Shown here piece by piece: positions 56,895 to 64,000 of a stretch of 64,000 nucleotides of DNA. Source of the stretch: DASRDU01 sp035652435 (GTDB taxonomy: Bacteria; Acidobacteriota; Blastocatellia; RBC074); the NCBI GenBank assembly GCA_035652435.1, contig DASRDU010000123.1, positions 1 through 64,000 of the forward strand, read 5' to 3'. Position numbers and translations under genes: made by a program. Positions within the stretch are counted from its first letter, which is position 1. Each line of letters begins with the position of its first letter. Under the pieces are notes generated by a model, which saw nothing but the letters and a program-made list of their open reading frames with translations, searched no databases and was not told the DNA's origin.

Positions 56895-56988
56895 CACTCG
56901 TGCCGTGTCAGTAGCCCGACCGTCAGGGAGGGCTTGAATCAGAGGGCAAGCCCTCCCTGACGGTCGGGCTACTGACACGGCACGAGTG
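56895..56988. repeat. Perfect 42-base inverted repeat
   Basis: Arms 56895-56936 and 56947-56988 match exactly over 42 bases with a 10-base loop. The inner core has TAGCCCGACCGTCAGGGAGG, whose first bases match the palindrome at 377-438. It lies eight bases after the histidine kinase stop and could be a terminator, though no T-run follows. Confidence 0.9.
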
Positions 56989-57077
56989 AAACATTCTGCC
57001 CGTTTTTCGCATATGCAGATGAAAAGCAGGTCTCTATCGTCCATCGCTTTTAACCGGAAGCCGGAGGGACAGGCAGA

Positions 57078-57545
57078 ATGAAACAGAACATTATTCTTCT
57101 TGTGGAAGATAACCCCGACGACGAGGCTCTGATGCTGCGCGCGCTGGGCCGGGCCGAGTGGGGCGGGGAATTCGTCATCGCACACGACGGGGTCGAAGCG
57201 CTCGATTACCTGTTTGCCAGAGGCCGCTGGGCCGACCGCGATCCGCGGCAGATGCCGAAAGCCGTGCTGCTGGATTTGAAGCTGCCGAAGATTGACGGGC
57301 TCGAAGTGCTGCGACAGTTGCGAGGTGATGGTCGCACCCGGCATTTGCCGGTGATCATCCTCACTTCGTCGGATGAAGAGCGTGATTTGATGGAAGGTTA
57401 CCGGCTGGGGGCCAACAGTTACGTCAGCAAGTCTGTTGACCTCGCCATCTTCTCCGAGGCCGTGCTGACGGTCCGTGATTACTGGCTTCGCCTGAACCTG
57501 ACCCCGGAGCATTCGGGCGGAAGCGTGACTGGAGATTCCGGATGA
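57078..57545 (+). CDS. Single-domain response regulator (Rcp1/CheY-like)
   Basis: The 155-residue protein is one receiver domain: IILLVEDNPDDEALMLRALG, phosphoacceptor Asp66 in AVLLDLKLPKIDG, ILTSSDE and the Lys of SYVSKSVD. The DNPDDE and the insert before Asp66 are typical of Rcp-type regulators paired with phytochrome-like kinases. GGAGGGA precedes the ATG, and its stop overlaps the start of the next gene by four bases (ATGA). It probably receives phosphate from the kinase at 55198 or passes it to the hybrid kinase. Confidence 0.92.
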   Translation: MKQNIILLVEDNPDDEALMLRALGRAEWGGEFVIAHDGVEALDYLFARGRWADRDPRQMPKAVLLDLKLPKIDGLEVLRQLRGDGRTRHLPVIILTSSDEERDLMEGYRLGANSYVSKSVDLAIFSEAVLTVRDYWLRLNLTPEHSGGSVTGDSG

Positions 57546-59530
57546 ACAAGCCGTTGCGAATCCTGATCGTTGAGGATTCAGACGACGACACTGAACTGAT
57601 CCAGCTGACGCTGCGGCGCGGCGGTTACCGGCCCACCTCAGAGCGCGTGGAGACCGCCGCCGCGATGCAGGCCGCCCTCGAGCGTGAGTCATGGGATCTG
57701 GTCATTGCCGATTACACCCTGCCGCATTTCAGCGGGATCGAGGCGCTCGAACTGCTCCGGCAGAGCGGCCTCGACCTGCCTTTCATCATCGTCTCCGGCA
57801 CGATCAATGAAGAGATGGCCGTCGCCGCCATCAAGGCCGGGGCGCACGATTACGTGCTGAAAAGCAACCTCTCGCGCATCGTCCCGGCGGTCGAGCGCGA
57901 GATGCGCGAAAGCCTCAACCGGGCCGAACGCCGCCGCGTCGAGCAGCAGGTCCAGATTCAGCAGATCCTGCTTGATCAGGTCCAGGCGGCGGTCGTCGCC
58001 ATAGACCTCTCGCGGCGGGTGATTTACTGGAACAGGTATTCGGAAAAACTCTACGGCTGGACGCGGGAGGAGGCGCTCGGGAGTGACATCTTTGACCTCT
58101 TTGTTTTACTGGACCAGCGGGACAAAGCCACCTCCGTGCTGGAGCAGGTTCGCGCGGGTCAGCTTTACGAAAGTGACGCGCACGCCCGGCGCAGGGACGG
58201 GTCAGTCATTCCGGTGCGGGTCAGCAACTCCCCGCTCCGGGACGGGCAGGGGAATGTGATCGGGTACATCGGCATCTCGGCTGACATCACTGAACGCAAG
58301 CGGGGCGAGGAAGAGCGCGAGCGGCTGCTGGCCCGCGAACAGGCCGCTCGCGCCGAAGCCGAGGCCGCCAGCCGCGCCAAGGACGAATTCCTGGCGACGG
58401 TCTCGCACGAACTGCGCACGCCGCTCAACGCCATGCTCGGCTGGATTTACCTGATGCGCACCGGAAGGCTCGACCCCGCGACCACCGAGCGCGCGGTCGA
58501 GACCATCGAGCGGAATACGCGGCTCCAGGCGCAGCTGATCGAAGACCTGCTCGACGTCTCGCGCATCATCGCGGGCAAATTGAAACTGAACGTCCGCCCG
58601 ACCGACATCTCTTCACTGATCGTCGCTGCCATCGAATCGCTGCGTCTGGCGGCGGAATCCAAGGGCATTGAGTGCCGTTTCTTCCCCGACCCGAACGTCG
58701 GCGTGGCGACCTGCGACCCCGGCCGGATCCAGCAGGTCATCTGGAACCTGCTCTCCAACGCGATCAAGTTCACCCCGCAGGGCGGGCGTGTGACGATCCA
58801 GCTGACCCGCCGGAACCAGCAGGCCGTGATCACCGTCAGCGACACCGGGCAGGGCGTCAGCCCGGATTTTCTGCCTTACGTCTTTGAGCGTTTTCGCCAG
58901 GCCGACAGCACCGCCACGCGTGTCCACGGCGGCATCGGGCTGGGGTTGTCAATCGTGCGCCACCTGGTGGAATTGCACGGCGGGACGGTGGCGGCTGAAA
59001 GCGATGGGCCGGACAAAGGCGCGACCTTTACCGTCACGCTGCCACTCGTCCAGGTGCGGAATGCGGAATGCGGAATGCGGAATGATGAGATCGAAGCGTC
59101 GGCTGGCGAATCCGCAATCTGCAATCTGCAATCCGCAATCCTTGACGGCCTGCGGGTGCTGGTGGTTGATGATGACTTCGATGTGCGTGAACTGCTGACC
59201 ACGCTGCTCGGAAAGTGCCACGTGAATGTGATGGCCGTCGCTTCCGCGTCCGAAGCCCTGCGCGCGATCCGGGAGCAGAAGCCGGACGTGCTGGTCTCTG
59301 ACATCGCCATGCCGGGCGAAGACGGTTACGCCCTGATCGGGCAGTTGCGCCAGCTTTCGCCGGAAAGCGGGGGGCACATCCCGGCCGTCGCCCTGACAGC
59401 ATACGCCCGCAGCGAGGATCGCACCAAAGTCCTCGCGGCCGGTTTCCAGGCGCACTTGTCGAAACCCGTCGAGCCGACGGAACTGACCGAGGTAGTCGCA
59501 AATCTGGCGCGGGCGGCACGGAGTTCGTGA
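57542..59530 (+). CDS. Hybrid histidine kinase: REC-PAS-HisKA-HATPase-REC
   Basis: The 662-residue soluble hybrid has a receiver (1-125, Asp57 in LVIADYTLPH), PAS (about 135-255), and HisKA with His289 in TVSHELRTPLNAMLG. HATPase_c follows (NLLSNAIKFTPQ, DTGQGVS, GIGLGLSIV), and then a second receiver (about 535-655, Asp587 in VLVSDIAMPGEDG). The linker before the second receiver (residues about 505-535) is encoded by two facing heptamer arrays and reads NAECGMRNDE and later SAICNLQSAIL. It starts inside the stop of the previous regulator, so they are translated together. No output domain is present; it acts in a phosphorelay. Confidence 0.93.
   Translation: MNKPLRILIVEDSDDDTELIQLTLRRGGYRPTSERVETAAAMQAALERESWDLVIADYTLPHFSGIEALELLRQSGLDLPFIIVSGTINEEMAVAAIKAGAHDYVLKSNLSRIVPAVEREMRESLNRAERRRVEQQVQIQQILLDQVQAAVVAIDLSRRVIYWNRYSEKLYGWTREEALGSDIFDLFVLLDQRDKATSVLEQVRAGQLYESDAHARRRDGSVIPVRVSNSPLRDGQGNVIGYIGISADITERKRGEEERERLLAREQAARAEAEAASRAKDEFLATVSHELRTPLNAMLGWIYLMRTGRLDPATTERAVETIERNTRLQAQLIEDLLDVSRIIAGKLKLNVRPTDISSLIVAAIESLRLAAESKGIECRFFPDPNVGVATCDPGRIQQVIWNLLSNAIKFTPQGGRVTIQLTRRNQQAVITVSDTGQGVSPDFLPYVFERFRQADSTATRVHGGIGLGLSIVRHLVELHGGTVAAESDGPDKGATFTVTLPLVQVRNAECGMRNDEIEASAGESAICNLQSAILDGLRVLVVDDDFDVRELLTTLLGKCHVNVMAVASASEALRAIREQKPDVLVSDIAMPGEDGYALIGQLRQLSPESGGHIPAVALTAYARSEDRTKVLAAGFQAHLSKPVEPTELTEVVANLARAARSS
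59055..59138. repeat. Facing pair of four-unit heptamer arrays in the hybrid kinase linker
   Basis: Four TGCGGAA units (59055-59082) face four TCYGCAA units (59111-59138) across 28 bases, forming an imperfect inverted repeat wholly inside coding sequence and read through in frame. Confidence 0.9.
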
Positions 59531-59533
59531 ATG

Positions 59534-59642
59534 GAAAGTAAAAAGTAAAAAGGTAAAAGTCCGCAGCGGCGCGCGGCCACGACGATCAGGGAAATCTGCT
59601 CTCACTTTTTACTTTTGCCTTTTTACTTTTGCCTTTTTACTT
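59534..59642. repeat. A/T-rich short-unit inverted repeat abutting rsmI
   Basis: AGTAAAA-type units (59534-59560) face ACTTTTTACTTTTGCC-type units (59604-59642). The right arm ends directly at the rsmI start codon, leaving no room for a Shine-Dalgarno. Confidence 0.8.
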
Positions 59643-60548
59643 ATGCCCCTTTACCTTGTTGCCACTCCCATCGGCAATCTTGAAGACGTCACGCTGCGCG
59701 CCCTGCGAATTCTGAAGGAGGCCGACCTCATCGCCTGCGAAGACACACGCCATTCCCGCCGCTTGCTGGATCATTACGGCATCAGCAGACCCACAATCAG
59801 CTATCACGAACACAACGAGCGGGCGCGCGCGGCTGAACTGACTGAACGATTGCTGCGCGGAGAAAACATCGCGGTGATCACCGACGCGGGAATGCCCGGA
59901 ATTTCCGATCCGGCTTATCGCCTCGTCACTGCGGCCATTGAACAGGGAGTCGGCGTAATCCCGATTCCGGGGCCGACCGCATTGATCACGGGGCTCGTGG
60001 CTTCGGGGCTGCCGACGGACTCATTTCTTTTTGTCGGTTTTCTGCCGGCTAAGCGACAGGCGCGCCGTGCGAAGCTCGAATCATTGCGCACGGCGCGCGA
60101 AACGCTGGTGGCTTACGAAGCGCCGCACCGCATTCAGGAAACTCTGCTCGAAGCGCGCGAAGTTCTTGGCGACCGTCAGGCCGCACTGGCGCGCGAACTG
60201 ACGAAGCTGCACGAGCAGTTCATTCGCGGCACGCTCTCGGAAATCAGCGCGCAGTTTGATGCTCAGGGGCCACGTGGTGAAATGACGCTGGTGATCGCCG
60301 GCTGCGGCGATGAGGATCTCGGTACGGGAATGCTGCCGCCTGAAGCGCGGTCACTCCGTGAGCAGATCAATCATCTTGTTCTGACTCAGGGGCTGAGCCG
60401 CAATGAAGCGCTCAAACAGACGGCGCGCAGACATGGCCTCTCGAAGAAGGAAGCCTACCGGCTGATGCTCGCCGAAGAGCCGAGTGGTAATGAAGGCAGG
60501 GAAGAGGACCAGCCGCCGGAAAAAGAAAGTGATGATCGTGAACGATAA
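59643..60548 (+). CDS. rsmI: 16S rRNA (cytidine-1402 2'-O) methyltransferase
   Basis: The 301-residue SAM-dependent TP-methylase starts MPLYLVATPIGNLEDVTLRA, then ACEDTRHSRRLLDHYGI, TDAGMPGISDPAYRLV and PIPGPTALITGLVASGLPTD, all diagnostic of RsmI. It methylates the decoding-centre base C1402 together with RsmH. The C-terminal part (LSRNEALKQTARRHGLSKKE) is the small helical RNA-binding end. The start is at 59643 by family alignment, yet the bases just before it belong to a short-unit repeat and contain no ribosome-binding site. Confidence 0.95.
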   Translation: MPLYLVATPIGNLEDVTLRALRILKEADLIACEDTRHSRRLLDHYGISRPTISYHEHNERARAAELTERLLRGENIAVITDAGMPGISDPAYRLVTAAIEQGVGVIPIPGPTALITGLVASGLPTDSFLFVGFLPAKRQARRAKLESLRTARETLVAYEAPHRIQETLLEAREVLGDRQAALARELTKLHEQFIRGTLSEISAQFDAQGPRGEMTLVIAGCGDEDLGTGMLPPEARSLREQINHLVLTQGLSRNEALKQTARRHGLSKKEAYRLMLAEEPSGNEGREEDQPPEKESDDRER

Positions 60549-60613
60549 CCCCGGGGCTGGTGCAGTACAGTTCACACTTGTCTGGCAGCGTCTCGTCCGG
60601 GAATAATGCTCCA

Positions 60614-61564
60614 ATGCTGAAGATTCTTTATTTCACGCGAAACCGGGGAACTGCGGGCAGAATAACCATTCCTGCCCTGGCCGCTCTGCTGACTGTCAGC
60701 GGCGCCGGGCTGTCAGCTTTCCCGCAAGCCTCAAAGCGCACCGAATACGGCGCGAATCTGACGATTGCGCTCTACCAGTTCGATGACGTGCGCTCGAAGA
60801 AGGTCGGCGACGTGACCACGCTCAGGCAGACCGTCTCGACGGCGGAAGAAGAGGTCGAATACATCACCCGCACCTACGGCCTTGAAGAACTCAAACCGCG
60901 CCACGTCCGTTCGGTCGGGCTGGCCGAAGGCGAAAGCTTCACCGACGCCGTGGGGATGAACGAAAAGCCGCTCTCCTTCACCATCGTGCCGCGCGGCATC
61001 ACCCGCGAAGGCGTGAAATTCGATTTCACCGCCACCTGTGCGGGGCAGGTGCTGATGGAGTTGAAGGGCGTATCCGCGAATAACTACGAGACCGTCATGC
61101 TGCGCGGCGGTCGCGGTGAATTCGGCGTGCGCGAGTTTGCCGGGCCGAAGGGCATTGAGAGCGTGCCGGAAAAACGCGCGCTGCTCGTGACCGTCACGCC
61201 GACGGTGATTGCCGTGCGCGGGTTGCAGAACCGGCCCGGGGATCTGTCGCGCCCGACCGATATGTACGGCTCGGTGGTGAGGCTGAACGCGGACGACGTG
61301 TTCATTATGCCTTCGGTGCTGACCCGCATCGTCCCACGCTTCGCGACCGGCATGCCCAAAGGCTCGATCACGCTCGAAGCCGTCATCACGCCCGAAGGCC
61401 GCGTGACCAACGTCAAGGTCATGGATTCGCCAGATCCTGCTTACAACGCCAAAGCGATTGAGGCTTACCGCCAGTACAAATTCGCCCCGGCCACGCTCAA
61501 CGGCAAGCCGACTTACGCGACGTGGCGCGAGACGATTGTCTTCACCCGCCCGTCGGCCCCCTGA
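60614..61564 (+). CDS. Exported protein with TonB-type C-terminal domain
   Basis: The ATG at 60614 gives 316 residues with a hydrophobic N-terminus (IPALAALLTVSGAGLSAFPQ) that may be a signal or an anchor. The centre is a beta-rich unknown domain. The last 80 residues (GSITLEAVITPEGRVTNVKV, NAKAIEAYRQYKFAPATLNG) match the energy-transducer TonB C-terminal fold with the typical P-A-Y/A-I-x-A-x-x-x-(Y/W)-x-F-x-P pattern. The usual proline-rich linker is absent, so it may be a TonB-like periplasmic protein rather than a true transducer. Confidence 0.7.
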   Translation: MLKILYFTRNRGTAGRITIPALAALLTVSGAGLSAFPQASKRTEYGANLTIALYQFDDVRSKKVGDVTTLRQTVSTAEEEVEYITRTYGLEELKPRHVRSVGLAEGESFTDAVGMNEKPLSFTIVPRGITREGVKFDFTATCAGQVLMELKGVSANNYETVMLRGGRGEFGVREFAGPKGIESVPEKRALLVTVTPTVIAVRGLQNRPGDLSRPTDMYGSVVRLNADDVFIMPSVLTRIVPRFATGMPKGSITLEAVITPEGRVTNVKVMDSPDPAYNAKAIEAYRQYKFAPATLNGKPTYATWRETIVFTRPSAP

Positions 61565-62589
61565 ATCAGGCCTGATTGTGCCGCCCACCTTTTCGGTCAG
61601 GGTGACCGAAAAACGATCCGGTTCGACATTTACTGTCACGGCACAACGCCGCATTCCGACACGCGGACTCAGGCGGAAAGTGAACGGCTGTGCCGGACTG
61701 GCCCCAATCGGATCAATATCTGCATTAAATTCAGCCCCCCGCTTGTTCCATTCGGGATGGCACGGACGCCTGAAACTGCGGCACGTTTCTCGCAGGTGAT
61801 TCGGCGAATCGCTCTATGCCGCAGTTTCGTATGGAGTTATCAATTTGTCATCGTGAACCCTCAGCACAATTATCGCGGGCAGCCCGCGACGACGAGGCAC
61901 TGGGACCCGACCAACTCCATCAGACAATCAGGGCGGTGCCAGCATTGATGCAGCAACCCGTGCGGCAGTAACGGTGAACGCTGCGTCCCTCACTGATCAG
62001 GTTCCAGGTGGTCATGGGCCGGGGCAATCGGGAACATTTACCTTCGGGCGGATAATCAAATGAGAAGTCTTGATTTCAGGAAAAAGAAAAGGGCTCGTCG
62101 GAAGGGCAATGGTAACAGAGACACGGCAGATTTTATTATTCTGCCGCTGGCACTCCCCGATCTCCCGCCTCGCCGAAGCAAACGTTCGCGCGGGCATCTG
62201 CTGTGGAGGTGGCGAAAAATCTGGAAGAACCTGACGGCGCTCTTTTTCTAAGCACGGCGTGTGACACTGACGCCCTGCCGTCCTCACAACTCTTCATGAC
62301 AATTCCGAATGGGCCGGCATTGCCCAGGCTGACCATGGTCAGTGTGAGGTGACCAGATACCTTACTGTTCGCGCATCGGTGTAACAGACCCGACGCCGCC
62401 ACCCTGAACAACATCCTGCCGGATTCAATTTTCGCCGTCGGTCGAAACATCTGCCGATGTCATCCCGAATCTTCCCTGACCTCCCGTTGACAGCCAGTGC
62501 CTGATCGTTAGAATGTCGGTTCACCCGGCTCTGCGATAATCAACCGGGCAGCAGTTCCTGAGTCAGCGAAGAAATCTTTCAGGTGTGTC
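61565..62589. other. Gene-poor kilobase with several palindromes
   Basis: No convincing gene is seen. It holds a 12-base inverted repeat, GAAACTGCGGCA at 61772-61783 and its complement at 61817-61828, and the odd palindrome TCGCGGGC-A-GCCCGCGA at 61873-61889. A frame of 63 residues at 62060-62251 (very basic, RRKGNGNR, RRSKRSRG) has weak start signals. It also holds a good promoter at 62487-62514 for the next gene. Confidence 0.5.
62487..62514 (+). promoter_or_regulatory. Sigma-70 promoter for the GNAT gene
   Basis: A perfect TTGACA (62487-62492) and TAGAAT (62509-62514) are separated by 16 bases, with about 70 bases to the start codon at 62590. Confidence 0.55.
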
Positions 62590-63117
62590 ATGAGCAACGT
62601 AATTCTGGAGACAGGGCGAATCATCTTGCGTGAAATGACGATGGATGACGTGGATGATCTGGCCCGGATTCTCTCCGACCCCATCACCATGCGCTTTTAC
62701 CCGCAGCCGCTCGATGATCAGGGCGTGCGGGAGTGGGTCGCCAGAAACCTCAACCGGTACGCACAGGATGGCTGTGGGCTGTGGGCGATGGTGCTGAAGG
62801 ACAACCGGCATGTGGTCGGCGATTGCGGCCTGGTGGTTCAGGAAGTCGAAGGGGTGAAAGACTTGGAGATCGGCTACCACGTCAACCGGCAATACTGGGG
62901 GCAGGGGCTGGCTACCGAGGCCGCCCGGGCGTGTCGCGATTATGGCTTCAGTCATTTCGGCCGTCAGAAACTCATCTCACTGATCCGCCCCGAAAACATC
63001 CCCTCCCGCCGGGTCGCCGAGAAGAACGGCTTGCGCGTGGTCAACGAGACTTTGCTCTGGAAAGACATCCTGCATTACGTCTACGCGATTGAGCGCGGTG
63101 AAGTCATTCGGGCCTGA
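62590..63117 (+). CDS. GNAT-family N-acetyltransferase (RimJ/RimL-like)
   Basis: The 175-residue enzyme opens with ILETGRIILREMTMDDVDDL, then RFYPQPLDDQGVREW, GDCGLVVQEVEGVKDLEIGY and the acetyl-CoA loop QYWGQGLATEAARACRDYGF, followed by RPENIPSRRVAEKNGL. This order is typical of the RimJ/RimL group, which acetylates protein N-termini or small molecules. Substrate unknown. A consensus promoter precedes it, and the next gene starts 22 bases after its stop. Confidence 0.9.
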   Translation: MSNVILETGRIILREMTMDDVDDLARILSDPITMRFYPQPLDDQGVREWVARNLNRYAQDGCGLWAMVLKDNRHVVGDCGLVVQEVEGVKDLEIGYHVNRQYWGQGLATEAARACRDYGFSHFGRQKLISLIRPENIPSRRVAEKNGLRVVNETLLWKDILHYVYAIERGEVIRA

Positions 63118-63139
63118 AAACCTGCATTGAATCAAAGCT

Positions 63140-63640
63140 ATGAAAACAAAAACTGCCGGTCTTGTTTTTCTCTCCGCCCTGATCTGCCTGGTGAAGGTGC
63201 CGGGGCAGCGGCAGGAAGAAGCTGCGAAATCGGGCTACGCCCCCGTCACGACATTCGACCCGGCGCGAGATCCGGTGAAGGACCTTCAGGACGCGATTGC
63301 GGAGGCGAAACGGACGCGGCGGAGAATCCTGCTCGATGTCGGCGGCGAGTGGTGCGGCTGGTGTCACGCGATGGATCGTTTCCTTGAGCTGAACACTGAG
63401 CTGAAGGCGTTCAGAGATCAGAATTTCGTCTGGCTCAAAATCAACTTCAGCCCCGAGAATGAAAACAAGGCCTTCCTGTCCCGCTATCCGGAAATCCCTG
63501 GCTATCCACACATCTTCGTTCTCGACACCGACGGGCGCCTGATGCATTCGCAGAACACCGGCCCGCTTGAGAAGGGCAAATCCTACGACCTCGATAAATA
63601 TTCCGCCTTCCTGAAACGGTGGTCGCCGAAGCAGCCATAA
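63140..63640 (+). CDS. Exported thioredoxin-fold protein
   Basis: The 166-residue protein has a signal peptide (KTAGLVFLSALICLVKVPGQ). Its thioredoxin fold has the active site GGEWCGWCHAMD (Cys72, Cys75), the cis-Pro region PGYPHIFVLDTDGRLM and an overall length fitting periplasmic DsbD/DUF255-type reductases. A CGWC motif suggests a reducing or disulfide-handling role in the periplasm. It follows the GNAT gene by 22 bases and may be co-transcribed. A two-way terminator lies after it. Confidence 0.85.
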   Translation: MKTKTAGLVFLSALICLVKVPGQRQEEAAKSGYAPVTTFDPARDPVKDLQDAIAEAKRTRRRILLDVGGEWCGWCHAMDRFLELNTELKAFRDQNFVWLKINFSPENENKAFLSRYPEIPGYPHIFVLDTDGRLMHSQNTGPLEKGKSYDLDKYSAFLKRWSPKQP

Positions 63641-63675
63641 CCGCGCTGCTGATGCAGCACGGGCCGTGAAAAAAA

Positions 63676-63704
63676 CGAGCCGGACACGGATCGTATCCGG
63701 CTCG
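63676..63704. terminator. Bidirectional rho-independent terminator
   Basis: A 13-base stem with one mismatch (CGAGCCGGACACG with CGTATCCGGCTCG) and a three-base loop lies between convergent genes. Seven Ts follow on the minus strand and four on the plus strand, so it best serves the minus-strand gene at 63729. Confidence 0.85.
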
Positions 63705-63728
63705 CAGGTTTTCTGTCTTCAGTAGTGG

Positions 63729-64000
63729 CTATTTTTTGGAACTGGCGGCAAGTACGACTACTGATCTGGCGATCATGCTGCCGTTGGCGTCATTATATTC
63801 GACGCTCACCTGGTCACCGGATTTGATGTCAGTGAGGGCGATGTCTTTCCCCTCCTTGCTGACTTTGGTGTTGGCATCAACTGAGAGGACGAGGCTCTTG
63901 CCGCCCTGCTCCTTGACCTCCAGTGAACTCTTGTCTGCATCGACTGACGCCACCTTGCCGGTGACCGTCTTCGAATCCTGAGCCTTCTCCTGCTGCACGC
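63729..64000 (-). CDS. DUF5666-like protein, C-terminal part (5' end outside window)
   Basis: The frame runs off the right edge; about 89 residues are visible. They read SKTVTGKVASVDADKSSLEV, SLVLSVDANTKVSKEGKDIA and KSGDQVSVEYNDANGSMIAR, the OB-fold DUF5666 pattern of small periplasmic proteins of unknown function. A GTG at 63998 could be a start, but the rest is probably to the right. A strong terminator follows the stop. Confidence 0.7.
   Translation of the reverse strand, partial: VQQEKAQDSKTVTGKVASVDADKSSLEVKEQGGKSLVLSVDANTKVSKEGKDIALTDIKSGDQVSVEYNDANGSMIARSVVVLAASSKK

Noticed and set aside
62060..62251. A 63-residue basic frame in the gene-poor stretch
   Set aside because: No good ribosome site, no homology and overlapping frames on the other strand. 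It is mentioned only within the spacer entry.

Overview
The window reads as a chromosomal segment of an acidobacterium, most likely of the Blastocatellia type. This is an inference from gene content, not a measured placement. Supporting traits are two large Oar-like TonB-dependent receptors with N-terminal carboxypeptidase-regulatory domains, a PSD1-type cytochrome / DUF1080 / DUF1501 set, permuted SpoIVB-like S55 proteins, high GC, and many short inverted or heptameric repeats in the spacers. No rRNA, tRNA, CRISPR array or prophage was recognised. The only mobile-element trace is the 3' end of an IS110-like transposase at the left edge.

Layout. 1-2.1 kb: transposase tail, CsbD-like stress protein, two BON-domain envelope proteins. 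2.2-7.6 kb: secreted GH130-like protein, then a TetR regulator divergent from a MacB/LolCDE-type ABC ATPase-permease pair. 7.7-16.4 kb: folC, a beta-helix protein, uvrA with a tiny coupled reading frame, a Uma2-like nuclease, a dead protein-kinase fragment and an exported amidohydrolase. 16.6-27.7 kb, all minus strand: OpgC-like membrane protein, histidine kinase, two small unknowns, NtrC-type sigma-54 regulator, TonB-dependent receptor, acyl-CoA ligase. A sigma-54-like site overlaps the end of the regulator gene and points at the receptor. 27.8-34.3 kb: mobA divergent from a plus-strand run of an S55-like protein, an Hfq/Sm-like protein and three unknowns. 34.5-37.6 kb: an exported unknown and an M1-aminopeptidase-like protein whose zinc site is destroyed. 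37.9-44.4 kb: PSD1 cytochrome, DUF1080, FkbM methyltransferase, DUF1501. 44.6-50.1 kb: a GAF/GGDEF protein with an altered HD-GYP domain, a lipoprotein, an ExbB/TolQ channel, an M15-like protein and DUF2905. 50.5-59.5 kb: second receptor, ROK-type glucokinase and a three-gene phosphorelay. 59.6-64 kb: rsmI, a TonB-C-terminal protein, a gene-poor kilobase, GNAT, a thioredoxin-like protein and a truncated DUF5666-like gene.

Themes. The segment is rich in signalling (three histidine kinases, two separate response regulators, one cyclic-di-GMP protein) and in exported polymer- or nutrient-related functions (GH130, receptors, ExbB, TonB-like protein). Two sensory enzymes or enzyme-like proteins keep their fold but have lost catalytic residues. 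The spacers hold a varied set of small inverted repeats. One 163-175 bp element is present twice with matching ends, and arrays of exactly four 7-bp units recur, two pairs of them reaching into coding sequence. These repeats supply protein sequence to TetR, MobA, the S55-like protein and the hybrid kinase. I found no complete defence or biosynthetic system; the best leads for something undescribed are the pseudo-M1 protein, the receptor-control locus, the Hfq-like gene with its unknown neighbours, and the repeat families.
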